In this document: positions 46,136 to 58,004 of the stretch, piece by piece
Position numbering within the stretch: the stretch's first letter is position 1
Layout of the letters: each line of letters begins with the position of its first letter
Assembly: GCA_002105175.1 (NCBI GenBank)
Contig: MCGE01000002.1
Location: forward strand, 186,001-250,000
Origin: Absidia repens
Taxonomy: Eukaryota > Mucoromycota > Mucoromycetes > Mucorales > Cunninghamellaceae
DNA length: 64,000 nt
Direction: 5' to 3'
Program-made: the position numbers and the translations under genes
The notes under the pieces: model-generated
The model's input: the letters and a program-made list of their open reading frames with translations, nothing else
Told to the model about the DNA's origin: nothing
The model's database searches: none

Positions 46136-48948
46136 CTATTGGTTATGAGATACATCACGAGAGCTGGGTTCTGTCAGTTCCAAGAAGCCATGTCCAGATT
46201 GTGCTTGTGGATGGTGCTGTGAATGATTGGTAGAAGAGCCAATGCGAGTGATGGCAGCGGTGATGGATCCGTTCCGGGTAATAGCTTTGGCTGCTGCTTC
46301 TGATGATTTGCGTCGTTGTAAGGTAGTGTGATACAAGGCATTGTCGCGGGGCATGGTTTTTTCGAAAAAGAGATCTGGATTTGTGCATGCTCCCAATGCA
46401 CGTCGCATTTGTGTAGTGATGAGATTGAGTCCCAATTTGTAACTAACAAAAAAAAAAAGTGTCAGTTTGGTGCTAGATCGTCTTTTTTTGGGGGAGAGCA
46501 GGGGAGGAGCTTACCTTGCATTCATCCATCCAAATCCTTCACGAGGTACATATTTGAAGTCAACTCCGACATTGCCATATTCCACTTGCACTTGATGGGA
46601 CAAACTGACCACGTCATATTTTTCTGGTACAACCCATTAAAATCGACAAAGGATTTGGTAATTCTATAAAAAATAAAAGATAATGAGTTTCCACGCCGAT
46701 TAAAACCGCCTCTCACCCCCCCCTCTGTCATTGTCAATCACCAGACTCCCCCCCCACTTACGTGTATAACCAGCGATAAGCAAGGCGTCGAGCCACATCC
46801 ACCTTGCCATAGTTTTCAAACGCACGCCACGCCATGATTTGATGAGGTGCCCAACCAAAAGGAAAATCCCATTGACGATTTGGTCGATCCAAGGAGGTGA
46901 CGCCGCGGGATTCTTCGGTACCAGAGACCAATCCACCCAGGACTTCGAACTTCGACAAGCCATGTGTGGTCATTGCATCAGCCTGTTCCGCACTCGCACA
47001 TCTTGCCCACATTGCCCAAAACGAGGTCACCGTGTCGTAGGTACTTTGTTCTTCTTTGACGGTATCGTAATCATAGTAGAGCCCCTTTTCTTTATTCCAC
47101 AGGTATCGATCTATGTTTTGTTGTCGCCGTTGCGCACGCAGTTTCCACTCGACAGAGTATTGCTTGACATCATTGTAATCCAACAGGTCACCATCCAGAA
47201 TGTCGTCAATGGCTTCGGCGATATCCGTCTCATACTTGTACAGTAACGAGTTGAGGTCAATGGTGGCTAAATTGGCACAACGTTTTTCGTAACGGTAGGT
47301 GGTGTCGTGGCCCGATTCTCGTACAGCGCGATCATGTAAAAAGTAATCGTCCAGTGCTGGTTCCAAGATGGTTCTGTCATTGTACTGCTGCATGTAAGCT
47401 TCCACTGTAATGCCAGCCTTAATTGCATAGGGTTCAATCACATGGTCAAAGTGGGAGGCTTCTGTTTCAGGAGGGATACCAATACCATCGGGACGGAAGC
47501 GAGAGAGTTGTGTCTTGGGATCCAATCGGGGACTACTCATCCATACCGTGTGATATTCCTTGATGGCAGCTTGAAGACTTGTACGAAGCCAGTTCTTGTT
47601 TTCCTCTTCCGTGTCGGGCGAGAGCCGTTCATACACCCGGAGCGCCATATCCGTCAAAAAGGGAGGCTGTGATCGAGAAAGGTAATAAGACCGGTTGGCA
47701 TTCAGAATCTTCCCATAGTACCTGATTTGGTATACAAAGTTGTCCACCATGTTTTTTGCCAGTTGGATGCGATCGTCCGCCAATAGGCCTAGAGCAATAA
47801 AGTACGAGTCCCAACCATACATTTCATTGAATCGTCCACCTGGTACAACAAAAGGAACGCCGCGCATAATGGTCGTAGGCTTGCCATCATCTGTCGTCGT
47901 CGTGGTTGGATCCACAGTATGCTTTTCCATCGCCAAAGTCAAAATCCCCGGTCGATCGTTGATAGACTTGACAAATTCAGGTGTGATGTACTGAGGTAGT
48001 CGTTCCACTTGTAACTTGAGATGCTGCCTTGATTCCGCCACTTGCTTGTAATATTGGTATACCTCTTCTTCTTCCCATGGAATATAAATGCGAGGATTGT
48101 GATCGGCTTGTCGGTTCTTGGGATCTGTGCAAATAATTTCTAGCCCTTCGGCATCAATTCGTCGTGTCAATCCATCCCAGAAGCTGTGCTTGATCATGCG
48201 TGCTAATCTATCCACCGGGTTTTCATTCAAACGAGCTTCATCCAATACAATGTGTTTGCGTCCATAATCATCTGCCAAGGCCAGTTCTTGTAACAAGTTG
48301 GACAACATGTATCTACGGGTGTTATGGAAGATATGGTTACTCACAGCCAGTCTTTCCCGGTCGTCCCTGTTAGTCCAGTCGAATTCTTCTTAATATCACT
48401 TACGTGCCACGAATTTCAAACTTTCGGAACCCACCAGAATCAGCCGTGCCAACAGTAAAGGATTTAGGTCCCAGGTCATTGACCGTAATTTGGAAGTCGC
48501 CGTCAGTATCTTCTTGTTCCACCAGAATACGTTGTGTTTCCTTGACATCAATTAGAAACTTCCGTGCCTTGTTTTTGTCATCTGTGTCAATGAGTAAAAG
48601 GAAGCATGGATCAAGATCAATAAACGTTCCGCTACCACTCTTCATTCATTCAAGCCCATCCCTCTATTTTTTTCAATTCGTACCATGAGAGGCTCTTCGT
48701 CTACGAGAAATGGCATCATCCTTTGAAGATTTGTTGTAATCCTAAAAGCCAAAAGAAACAAAAAAGGGGAAATGGTTAGTGTCAACGTCATACTGACCAC
48801 AAAAATCTGTAATATGTGAGTATTTTGCCTTGAATGTTTTCAACCGGCTGACAGCCCCGCCAGAATTGTAGCCAGTGGTATAGTACGTACTAGGAGGTGC
48901 ATGGACATCGACTTGTTGATCAGCAGCAATGTGAATAGTCGATTGCAT
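46136..48948 (-). CDS. NTH1: Neutral trehalase (two frame breaks)
   Basis: Cytosolic, cAMP-pathway-regulated hydrolase splitting trehalose into two glucoses. Exons: 48948-48798, 48741-48684, 48581-48404, 48312-46762, 46663-46515 and 46442-46136. The N-terminus has SRRRRASH, a protein kinase A consensus as in other fungal neutral trehalases, then the calcium-binding-like [17 protein letters not shown]. Both trehalase signatures are intact: [15 protein letters not shown] and [20 protein letters not shown] and [11 protein letters not shown] are also conserved. Two junctions do not close. Exon 1 to exon 2 is out of frame by one with the only well-placed donor (GTCAGT), near an A5/T5 run at 48801-48805. 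Exon 5 lacks one base after FVDFNG at the C3/G3 run 46633-46635, and the family sequence resumes (VPEKYDV) in the next frame. Assembly error or inactivation are both possible. Confidence 0.88.
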
Positions 48949-48965
48949 ATGGTAAAGAGTATTAT

Positions 48966-49080
48966 GAAAAAAAGAGAAAAAGAAAGAGAAGAAGAAGAAA
49001 AAATAAAAGGAAAAAGAAGGGAAAGGGAAAAAATAAAAAAAGGGAGAATAAAAAAAAAATAAAAAAAGAAAAAAAAAATA
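48966..49080. repeat. 115-bp polypurine/polypyrimidine tract
   Basis: Almost pure A/G on the plus strand (a few T), immediately upstream of the trehalase start at 48948, so a pyrimidine-rich leader in the sense of that gene. It is the longest such tract in the window. Confidence 0.85.
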
Positions 49081-50984
49081 GTTTTTGCTATAAAAACTAC
49101 CTGCATACTTGCGATTAAGGCATTTCATTGGTTCACCAATGTTAATGCTTGATAGGTTACACACCGACACATCAAATAAAGCAAGAACGAAGAGCAAACA
49201 CTGAAGAGATCATCTCCATGGCTCAAATTTCGTCATCATCTTATTTTTGTTTCAGTGTATATTATCTTTTTTATTTCTCCACAAATGTATATCATAGCAA
49301 TGAACTTGTTTTTTTTTGTTTTTTTTATTTGATTATTCCAAAAAGCGACCTTTGTACGATTACAATTCAAAAAAAGGGGACGGAAGAGGGAAGGAGCTGT
49401 ATTCCTTGATTTGCCTTCTTTGGAATTTCCAGAGTTTGGGGTACGCATATAAATAAAATACAGTATACCATTTTATAAAAAATGATAAGCATCTTGATGA
49501 TCTTGTTTTTTTTTTTCAGTCATCTAAAATCCTGAACTGGAACATATGTAGAAAAATAAAACACCACCAAATAAGGGAGTCGACCCCTCTTCCTCCCCAA
49601 TGTTTAGAGAACGAGTTTAGTATGGTATCATACATACATGCAATACAGTATGATATCATTATCATTTTCGACATTCATCACATATGATACATACATATGA
49701 TACTGGATGAGCTGGCTTATATATTTACTGCGCTGACAACAAAATTTGATTTGTTTTTGTTGTTTATCATACTGTATCATATGACCATCTATATATATTT
49801 TACATTGCCCTTTTTTGTATGAATCTTTCACTGTAATATTATACATACTGTATATACTGATTTGCAAAGCGGGGAGGACGGGGGTGGTAAAACCACGCGG
49901 TCATAATGGTATGTCGGCGCCAGTACAGATCGTTGAAATTAAAGTCGAACTATATTTTCAGTATGTACATCAAAAAAAAAAAAAAAAAATTCTGTATGCA
50001 GAGCAACAAAAACCTAGGGGCAAAAATACCTTCCTCGGAAGTTATAATTAATTCCTCGGATAATTTCAGTGGGATGTGGGCCTTGGAAGTAATTGATACT
50101 ATTTGATAGTAAATCTGGCTCGGTAGGTGCTACTCTACAAAATAAATAAATAAAATCGTTGCTTGACACAATTGAGGAAAGAAGGCTTTTTTGTAAACTT
50201 GCGTGTCGGTCCGAAGGAAGACAATCGGATTCAAGTATTTCCCGTTTGACAGAATTCTTTACAAAATAAAATAAGAAGGTCAAGCTATTCCGACGTTTGA
50301 TACAGTGGTGTTCAAAGGAAAAGTAGAAGGGCGGGTATTCCTCCTCTTACAGAAAAACGGATGATGCCTCCAGAGGGCGCACGGATCGACCAGTCATCTT
50401 CCCAAAAACAACATACTTGAATTATTAGTTCATCCTTGTCTTTTTTTTAATAGTCCCAAAGTTACTTAATACTAGTTCGTTGATCAGCAAGATGAGGAAT
50501 TCGATCAAAGAGGGGAAGGTGTTGTCACTTGCATTCATTGGCTGGCCAAATGCATGTGACGGAATTTCAATTAACATTACCCTTTTTTGAAACAGCGTTT
50601 TTTTTTGTATGCAGCCCGAACCCCGCCTGCCCTTTTTGGACTAGGTAACATACTAAGACGATTATTTTGTATGTGACATAAGTGTCGAATAAAATTGCTT
50701 ATCTCAGAGGAAGCGGTTAATCCAAGGGGTGGAGAAATTTGTTGACTCATTATTATTGGTGACTCTTTTTGCAATGGTGCCGTTTATATTTGATACCGAA
50801 TGACTTTCTAAACATATGGTATAAGTGACCCTAAGTACTTCTTACATATGTAAATATATAAATATATTCTAATACAATTTCTCCTTTTAATCATAGGAAA
50901 TATTTTAAGCAATCTACCATATTTTGACACACTTTTTCTCTTCCCACAAAAAAAAAATTGCAAACCCAACCCTCACAAAAGAGA
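49081..50984. other. Gene-poor intergenic region
   Basis: No gene is supported over about 1.9 kb. A cluster of TATGATAC/GTATCATA motifs occupies 49620-49800. The minus frames 50014-50283 and 50577-50774 have no recognisable content. Possibly old, decayed sequence. Confidence 0.5.
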
Positions 50985-51360
50985 GTAAAAAATCATTTCA
51001 AATCCCGCCCACGTGAAATATTTTATTTTCTCTCTCTCGACTATTTTATTTTTTCGGCTCTCTTTCTTTTTGATTATTACTTTTTCCCTTCAAGTTTTCA
51101 ACTTCTATGGGGCTATGTTGAACCTAGAATATTGTCAGGACTAGTTTAGGAGGGTTTCCAGCTCAGGGATTACAAGATGCATGGGGAAACTCTTTCATTT
51201 TGGATCTAGGATTTGGAATCACTATCAATCGATCTCTTGGGGTTTGCCATTAGCTTAATTTTATGTTAGCTTGTCCATAGTTTATAACAACCTTTGAATA
51301 AAACATGTCTCTTTTTCAAAAATTGTATTTGACCCATCCCATTATCAATCCCAGTCTCTC
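50985..51360 (+). repeat. Dispersed CACGTG-headed element, copy D (internally deleted)
   Basis: Head TTTCAAATCCCGCCCACGTG (CACGTG 51010-51015), CT-rich tract, then the core with TTGTCAGGACTAGTTTAGG. Hairpin arms GTTTCC (51154-51159) and GGAAAC (51185-51190), then TTGTCCATAGT and GAATAAAACATGTCTC. Right after this signal the sequence joins the terminal-block text (TGACCCATCCCATTATCAAT) that in copies B, C and E lies 300 bp further on. The middle sub-units are thus missing. Confidence 0.82.
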
Positions 51361-52683
51361 AGCTCATCCCAAATCCAACTCATCCCATTCCACTATCTCC
51401 TAGGCCATTCTTCTTTTAGAGTATTATATTATAGTTTTAACGTATTAGAACACTGTTTTGATTGTCCAATAAAGCCTTTTTTTTTTTTTTTTTTTTTTTA
51501 CGTTTTACTTGTATATTATCATGCGGTGTATGTTGCGGCATTCTTATTGGCTACCACGTTTTAGCAAAGTTCCCAATATAAACATTGTCCTTTCAGTTTG
51601 AAAAAAGGGCGACTTTAATTTCAAACATGGTGAATATGCTGGCCCCTTTTTTCTGTTACTTTTATTTCATTGGTGGAGCATTTGAATCATTGCCTACTTG
51701 GACGAGCGATGTTTTAATTCATAAATTTTTTGAGTAGCGACAGGATGTGGGGAATGGGGAACAACGGCATGATGAATAATGATCATTTTTCAATTTGTGA
51801 TTGGTCGTTCAATACCAACCACATTGTTTTGGTACTTCACAGATTTTTTTTTGGTGATACAGAATCTGCTCTGGCAAGTGGTTTTTTTAATGTAAAGGTA
51901 GTTGACGTACACGATTTATGCTACCATCGTTACCGTGATTTGAAAATAAAAGGTGGATCATAGAATGCCATGATGGTGCGTTTTCATAGCGCATGATATG
52001 TAGAAGTAGTGTGATCCATCAATCGCTCACAGGAGAGACTTGGATTTGATGATAAGGTGCTGTATGTCCAAATACGAACCCTGGTCCGGCTTAATGGAAG
52101 TAGTGATACCGAAGTGAAATAAACAGACACTTGTGGTAATTTCGATTTTTTGATCTGCAACTACCACGCAATAATAAAAACAAGAACGAAAAGTGGCATG
52201 ACTGAGCGATACAATTACTTTTTTTTAAAAAAAAAAAAGTGCCAGACCTATCAATCATCAAAATAAAGTCCTAAGTCTTCAGAAAATAGAGAAATGCGGT
52301 ATTTTGGTATGATATGAAAAAAGGTGAAGTATCATATGCGGGATGGAATTAAATTGCCGGAACTAACAGGTGAAAGAGAAACAGACGTAGACATGAGTGC
52401 GGCGATTCGGAGGGAGCGTTGAGTAAATAAGTGTCAAATTTGGTGATCCAGAATCTAGTTATGGCATTCTGATCCGCCTACATGGGATAAAATCTTTGTT
52501 CAGTGATAAACCACCCTATCATAAACGTCAGGGGAGCATTACAAATCAGTCATGTTGCGCAAAAATCCTCTATTTTTAAACACCATCATCGAGATTCATG
52601 TTTGTATAAATACATTACTTTTATTGTATCGTTGTTATTGTTAATATGGTACTACTACACTCAGTTTTATTATATTTTGAAAG
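51361..52683. other. Intergenic, upstream of the ABC transporter
   Basis: No gene is supported. It contains a T-run (about 51478-51499), a CCAATAAAG signal-like site at about 51470, a self-complementary TTTTTTTTAAAAAAAA at about 52219-52236, and the ABC gene's promoter without any motif I would defend. Confidence 0.5.
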
Positions 52684-55600
52684 ATGACTGAACTATCAAT
52701 GAATCATAGACCTAGCAATACTACACATGACGAACAAAAACTTCGCGATGATCTATCTACTGATACAGCTATTAATGGCAATTATAAGTCAAACAGCAAC
52801 TATGGTGAGCCAGATTCCAATCGGGTAGATGTCGAAGGTAATATAAAAATATATAAATGAACATATTTCTTCGTTTTTTTTTTTTTTTTTTTTTTTTTTT
52901 TCACTACTGTATGTAACTCATCAGTTGTAATGATTTGTATTATAATTTAGCTGCTGTGGAAGAATATCATGACTTAAAGAAGGAACTGAGTAGAATCAGT
53001 CGACTAGATACTAGCCATACAAGCAAGCTGGAAGAAGGTATTATCGACAATGATTTTAATCTGGATCAATTTTTGAATGGCATGTCAAACGATAATGGGG
53101 AATCAGGGCAACTGCCAAAACATCTTGGTGTAACCTGGCGGGATTTAGAAGTCAAGGTAAGAAGAAAAAAATATCACGCCTTTCACAGCTCTTTCACTTA
53201 TTTTTCCCTCTCTTCCTCTCCTATGGTACAAAAAGGGTCTTGCTGCTGATGCTCACACCATTCCAACTGTATTAAACTTTATTGGTGACATACTCAAGGT
53301 GTGGAAATACCTTGGCGTTGGACTAGGTGGCAACAAGAAAACAATTCTTCACAAACTCAGTGGATTCTGTAAAGATGGTGAAATGCTTTTGGTGCTTGGT
53401 CGACCCGGCTCTGGTTGTACATCTCTTCTCAAGGTAATAGCAAACATGCGTGGCAACTTTACAGACGTGAATGGCACTGTTAGTTATGGCGGCATTCATC
53501 ATGACACGTTTGCTCATGACTTCCAAGGCCAAGTGTGTTACAATGAAGAGGAAGATCTCCACTACCCTACTCTGACCGCCAAACAAACCTTGCAATTTGC
53601 TCTTCGTACAAAGACACCGGGAAAACGCCTGCCTGAAGAAACCAAAGGTGAATTTGTCAACAAGATTCTTTATATGCTTGGAAATATGCTGGGGCTTACG
53701 AAACAAATGGATACCATGGTTGGAAATGCCTTTGTGCGTGGTTTGTCTGGTGGTGAACGAAAACGACTCTCCATTGCCGAACACATGACCACTTCAAGCT
53801 CGATCAACTGCTGGGATTGCTCTACTCGTGGACTGGATGCCGCTTCTGCTTTGGACTATGTGCGCTCACTTCGTATCATGACTGATGTTTTCAATAAAAC
53901 AACCATTGCAACTCTGTATCAAGCCTCCAACTCTATCTTCAACACATTCGACAAGGTCTTGCTTTTGGACGAAGGACGATGCCTCTATTTTGGACCTGTG
54001 GGTGAAGCCAGAGAATATTTGAAGACTTGGGATTCTACTGCCCTCCACGCAAATCAACACCCGACTTTTTGACCGGACTCTGCAATCCCTTGGAACGCGA
54101 AATCAAACCTGGCCACGAATCGACAGTCCCACTCACAGCACAAGCCTTTGAACAACGCTACCTGGAATCCAAGATGTACAGCAATATGATGAACGAACTC
54201 CACGCATTTGAACAACAAATTACTGCCGATCAGCAAGCCGATCAGTTCCGCCAAGCTGTTGACCAAGAACATCAAAAACGTGCCTCTCGCAGCGCTCCTT
54301 ATACTGCCTCCTTTTATCAACAAGTCAAGGCTCTCACCATTCGACAGTATCATTTGCTGATCTCGGATAAGGAAGCCCTGATCTCTCGCTATGGGACAAT
54401 CTTGATCCAAGGTCTGATCACTGCCTCCTGCTTCTACATGAGTCCTCTCAATGGAGTTGGTGCATTCTCTCGTGCTGGTGCTATTTTTTATTCAGTGATC
54501 TACAATTCATTTGTTTCTCAATCAGAATTGGTTCGGTTCATGATGGGTCGCCCTGTATTGGAAAAACACAAACAATTTGCACTCTACCGTCCCTCGGCTT
54601 TCTATATTGCACAAGTTTTACTTGACATACCATTTGCTGTTGCCCAAGGTATTAGGAAAAAATGGAGGACAGAAATCTTGAAATGGATCAAAAAAAAAAA
54701 AAAATATGCTGACTCTTTCTTTTTCTCTTTATAGTTTTGCTCTTTGAAATTTGTAGCTACTTTATGATGGGACTGAACTTGAATGCTGGAAGATTCTTTA
54801 CATACTTTATTGTGATGTTATTTATCAATCTGTCTACCATTGGCTTCTTTCGTTTCTTCGGTGCTATTACTTCCTCCTTTTTTCTTGCAACCCAACTCTC
54901 TTCGGTCATCATCATTACTTTTTACAACTACACCGGTTACATTGTGTCCTTCGATAAAATGCATCCTTGGTTAGTCTGGTAAGTCAAGCCCTTCTAGTCC
55001 CTCTCCCTCCTCCTCAACCAAAATAATAGTAGTAGTAATTGAAGATTCTCATCCCCTTTTTCAATTCGATGATTTCACAGGATTTACTGGATGAACCCTC
55101 TTGCATATGGCACCAAGGCTTTATTGGTCAATGAAATGAAAGATCAAGTTTACTCATGTGAAGGTCCTGGTAATTCTGTTCCATATGGACCTGGTAAGTT
55201 TGCTTGTTTTTTTAAAAAAAAAAAAATACTCATCAAATATATGTGTTGAACTAACTGAGTGATATTTATATTGTATACTTAGATTATACGGATTGGAACT
55301 ACAAGACGTGTACCATGGCTGGTGGAATTTCTGGGGAATCAAGCGTACTAGGTGACAACTATTTATTATCGGGACTGTTCTACAAACCTTCCGAAAGATG
55401 GGCGCCTGACTTTATAGTGGTGGTGGCATTCTTCTTATTCTTCACGGCGATCACAGCATTGGCCATGGACTTTAGCGCAGTGGGCCGCTCCAGCACTTTG
55501 ACACGTCTCTATCTCCCTGGAAAATCTCCCAAACAACGCACACCTGAAGAAGAAGAGACTCGACGACAGCGCCAAGCTCAAGTGATTGAAACTATGGAGG

Positions 55601-57699
55601 ATACTTCCACCGGAACCACATTCTCATGGCACCATGTTAATTACACCGTCCCCGTCAAAGGAGGCAATATCCAACTTCTCAAAGATATCAGTGGCATTGT
55701 GAAACCCGGTCATTTGACCGCTCTCATGGGGTCTTCTGGTGCTGGTAAAACAACGCTTTTAGATGTCTTGGCTCGTCGCAAAACCATTGGTAAAGTGGAC
55801 GGTCGTACGTATCTCAATGGTGAAACACTGATGGCGGACTTTGAACGCATTACTGGTTACTGTGAACAAATGGATGTGCATCAACCTGCTGTCACTGTAC
55901 GTGAGGCGTTACGATTCTCGGCTTATTTGCGTCAAGCCCCTGAAGTCCCTCGACATGAAAAGAACAACTATGTGGAAAACATCTTGCAACTACTGGAAAT
56001 GGAAGACATTGCCGATGCTCAAATTGGTGAAGTTGAAACTGGCTTTGGTATCTCTGTGGAAGAACGCAAGCGTTTGACTATTGGCATGGAATTGGTTGGC
56101 AAGCCTCAACTATTGTTTTTGGATGAACCCACCTCTGGTTTGGACGCTCAGTCATCATTCAACATCATCCGATTCATGAGAAAGTTGGCCGATGCTGGCT
56201 GGCCTGTGTTGTGTACGATCCACCAACCCTCGGCTATCCTCTTTGATCATTTCGACCATTTATTGTTACTGGTACGTGGTGGCAAGACCGCCTATTATGG
56301 TCCCATTGGTCCTGATGCACGTGTGATGATCGATTACTTTGAACAAAACGGTGGACCTGTATGTCATCCTGAAGCCAATCCCGCCGAATACATTCTTGAA
56401 GTGGTGGGTGCTGGTACCGCAGGCAAAATGACCAAGGACTGGGGTGATATCTGGGCGGAATCCAGGGAAGCCAAGGCATTGGAAGAAGAATTGGAACAAA
56501 TTCATCAGACGGCTAATCTGCAACCTGATCGAAAGGCGTATACTTATGCTACCTCTCTTTGGACTCAATTTATTCTGGTACACAAGCGTATGACTTTGTC
56601 TTATTGGCGATCTCCTGAATACAACGTAGGAAGATTCCTCAACATCCTTGTCGTTGGCATTATTACCGTAAGTATATGTTTCAGGGAAAGAAAGAGAAAG
56701 GCAGGGAAACCTGAAGTTGCTGACACAGATAATTTTTTGCTGCCATATTTTAACAGGGTTTTACTTACTGGAAGCTTGGCCATTCAACCTCTGATCTTCA
56801 AAACAAACTATTCGCACTTTTTACCACCTTTGTTATGATCTTCACCATTATTATTCTTGCTCAACCAAAATTCATGACGGAACGTACATATTTCCAACGT
56901 GAATATGCTTCCCGCTACTACTCCTGGTTGCCTTGGTCTATCTCTGCAGTGCTAGTTGAAGTCCCTTACAGTAAGTATAAACGATGTTGAAACCCCGATA
57001 TCTCTATGACATTGATACAATATAAACTGACTCACCCCTCCCTTTTCTTTTTTTTTCTTTTTAGTTTTATTCTATTCTGCTATATTTATGTTTGCATTTT
57101 ACTGGACGGCGGCAATGAAGAATACATCTGAAGCTGTTGGTTACTTTTATCTCACGTTTTCCACGATCACTGTATGGAGTGCTACTTTGGGTTACATGAT
57201 TGCTGGTATCGCTGTGTCTGCCACTGTGGCAAGCGTGCTCAACCCTTTGGTCATTTCAAGTCTTGTGCTCTTTTGTGGTTTGATGCAATTCCCATCTGCA
57301 ATGCCTCGCTTCTGGAGCAGCTGGATGTACTGGGTGGACCCTTTCCATTATTATATTGAAGGTTTGGCTGTGAATGAAATGGAAAACGTCCAAATCAAAT
57401 GCACTCCCTCCGACTTGATCAAATTCACCCCTCCTCCCGGTCAAACCTGTGGACAATACACCCAATCCTTCTTCAATGGATCTACATCTGCGACAGGCTA
57501 TATCGACAACCCTAACGCAATGCAACCCGATCAGTGTGGCTACTGTCTTTACTCCACGGGCGAAGAATACTTTGAAACAAACTACTCTTGGGCTTCTGCA
57601 AACAAATGGAGGAATTTTGGTATTCTCTTACTCTTCCTATTCTTCAACATTGTATCGGTCATAATCCTTGTTTACCTCCGAAGAAAGCCAAGACGATAG
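52684..57699 (+). CDS. PDR-type (ABCG) full-size ABC transporter, one frame break
   Basis: Eight exons: 52684-52837, 52951-53156, 53236-54648, 54735-54978, 55081-55193, 55283-56667, 56757-56970 and 57065-57699. They span about 1,454 residues in the order NBD1-TMD1-NBD2-TMD2, as in Pdr5/Cdr1/Snq2 drug and sterol/lipid exporters of the plasma membrane. NBD1 shows the typical degenerate Walker A (GRPGSGCTSLLK, Cys for Lys), signature VRGLSGGERKR and Walker B NCWDCSTRGLD. NBD2 has a canonical Walker A (GSSGAGKTTLLD) and LFLDEPTSGLDAQ, with a degenerate signature (GISVEERKR), again typical of PDR asymmetry. The extracellular Cys-rich loop (CTPSDL, CGQY, CGYC) precedes the last helix. The frame breaks once at the TTT run 54018-54020: EY-L switches to the expected DLGFYCPPRKSTPDFLTG in the next frame, as if one T were missing. 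AATAAA is at 57818-57823. Confidence 0.9.
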
Positions 57700-58004
57700 A
57701 GAGAGAGATCTGTGACTCCGCTTGCTTTCTTCTTCGCTCTCTCTACATATAGTTTTAGCTACAACCCCCCCTCTTTTTTTTTGCGGTATTTATTTTGCAA
57801 TATGTATCTTATGTGTTAATAAAATTGAAACTTTTTAATTTGATTTTTTTTGTCGGGTATATCATATCTTTTTATATTTATACTGTGATAATGAACAGCG
57901 TCAAGTCCTGCAAAGCGGGGAACGGGATTGGGCACCATTTACCTTTGTTACTGCATGATTTGGTCTGGGGTGATACAAAGTTCTCACGCGTATAGTGTGT
58001 GGCG

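Noticed and set aside
53323..53784. 153-codon antisense frame in the ABC transporter
   Set aside because: It lies opposite the conserved NBD1 coding sequence; a shadow frame.
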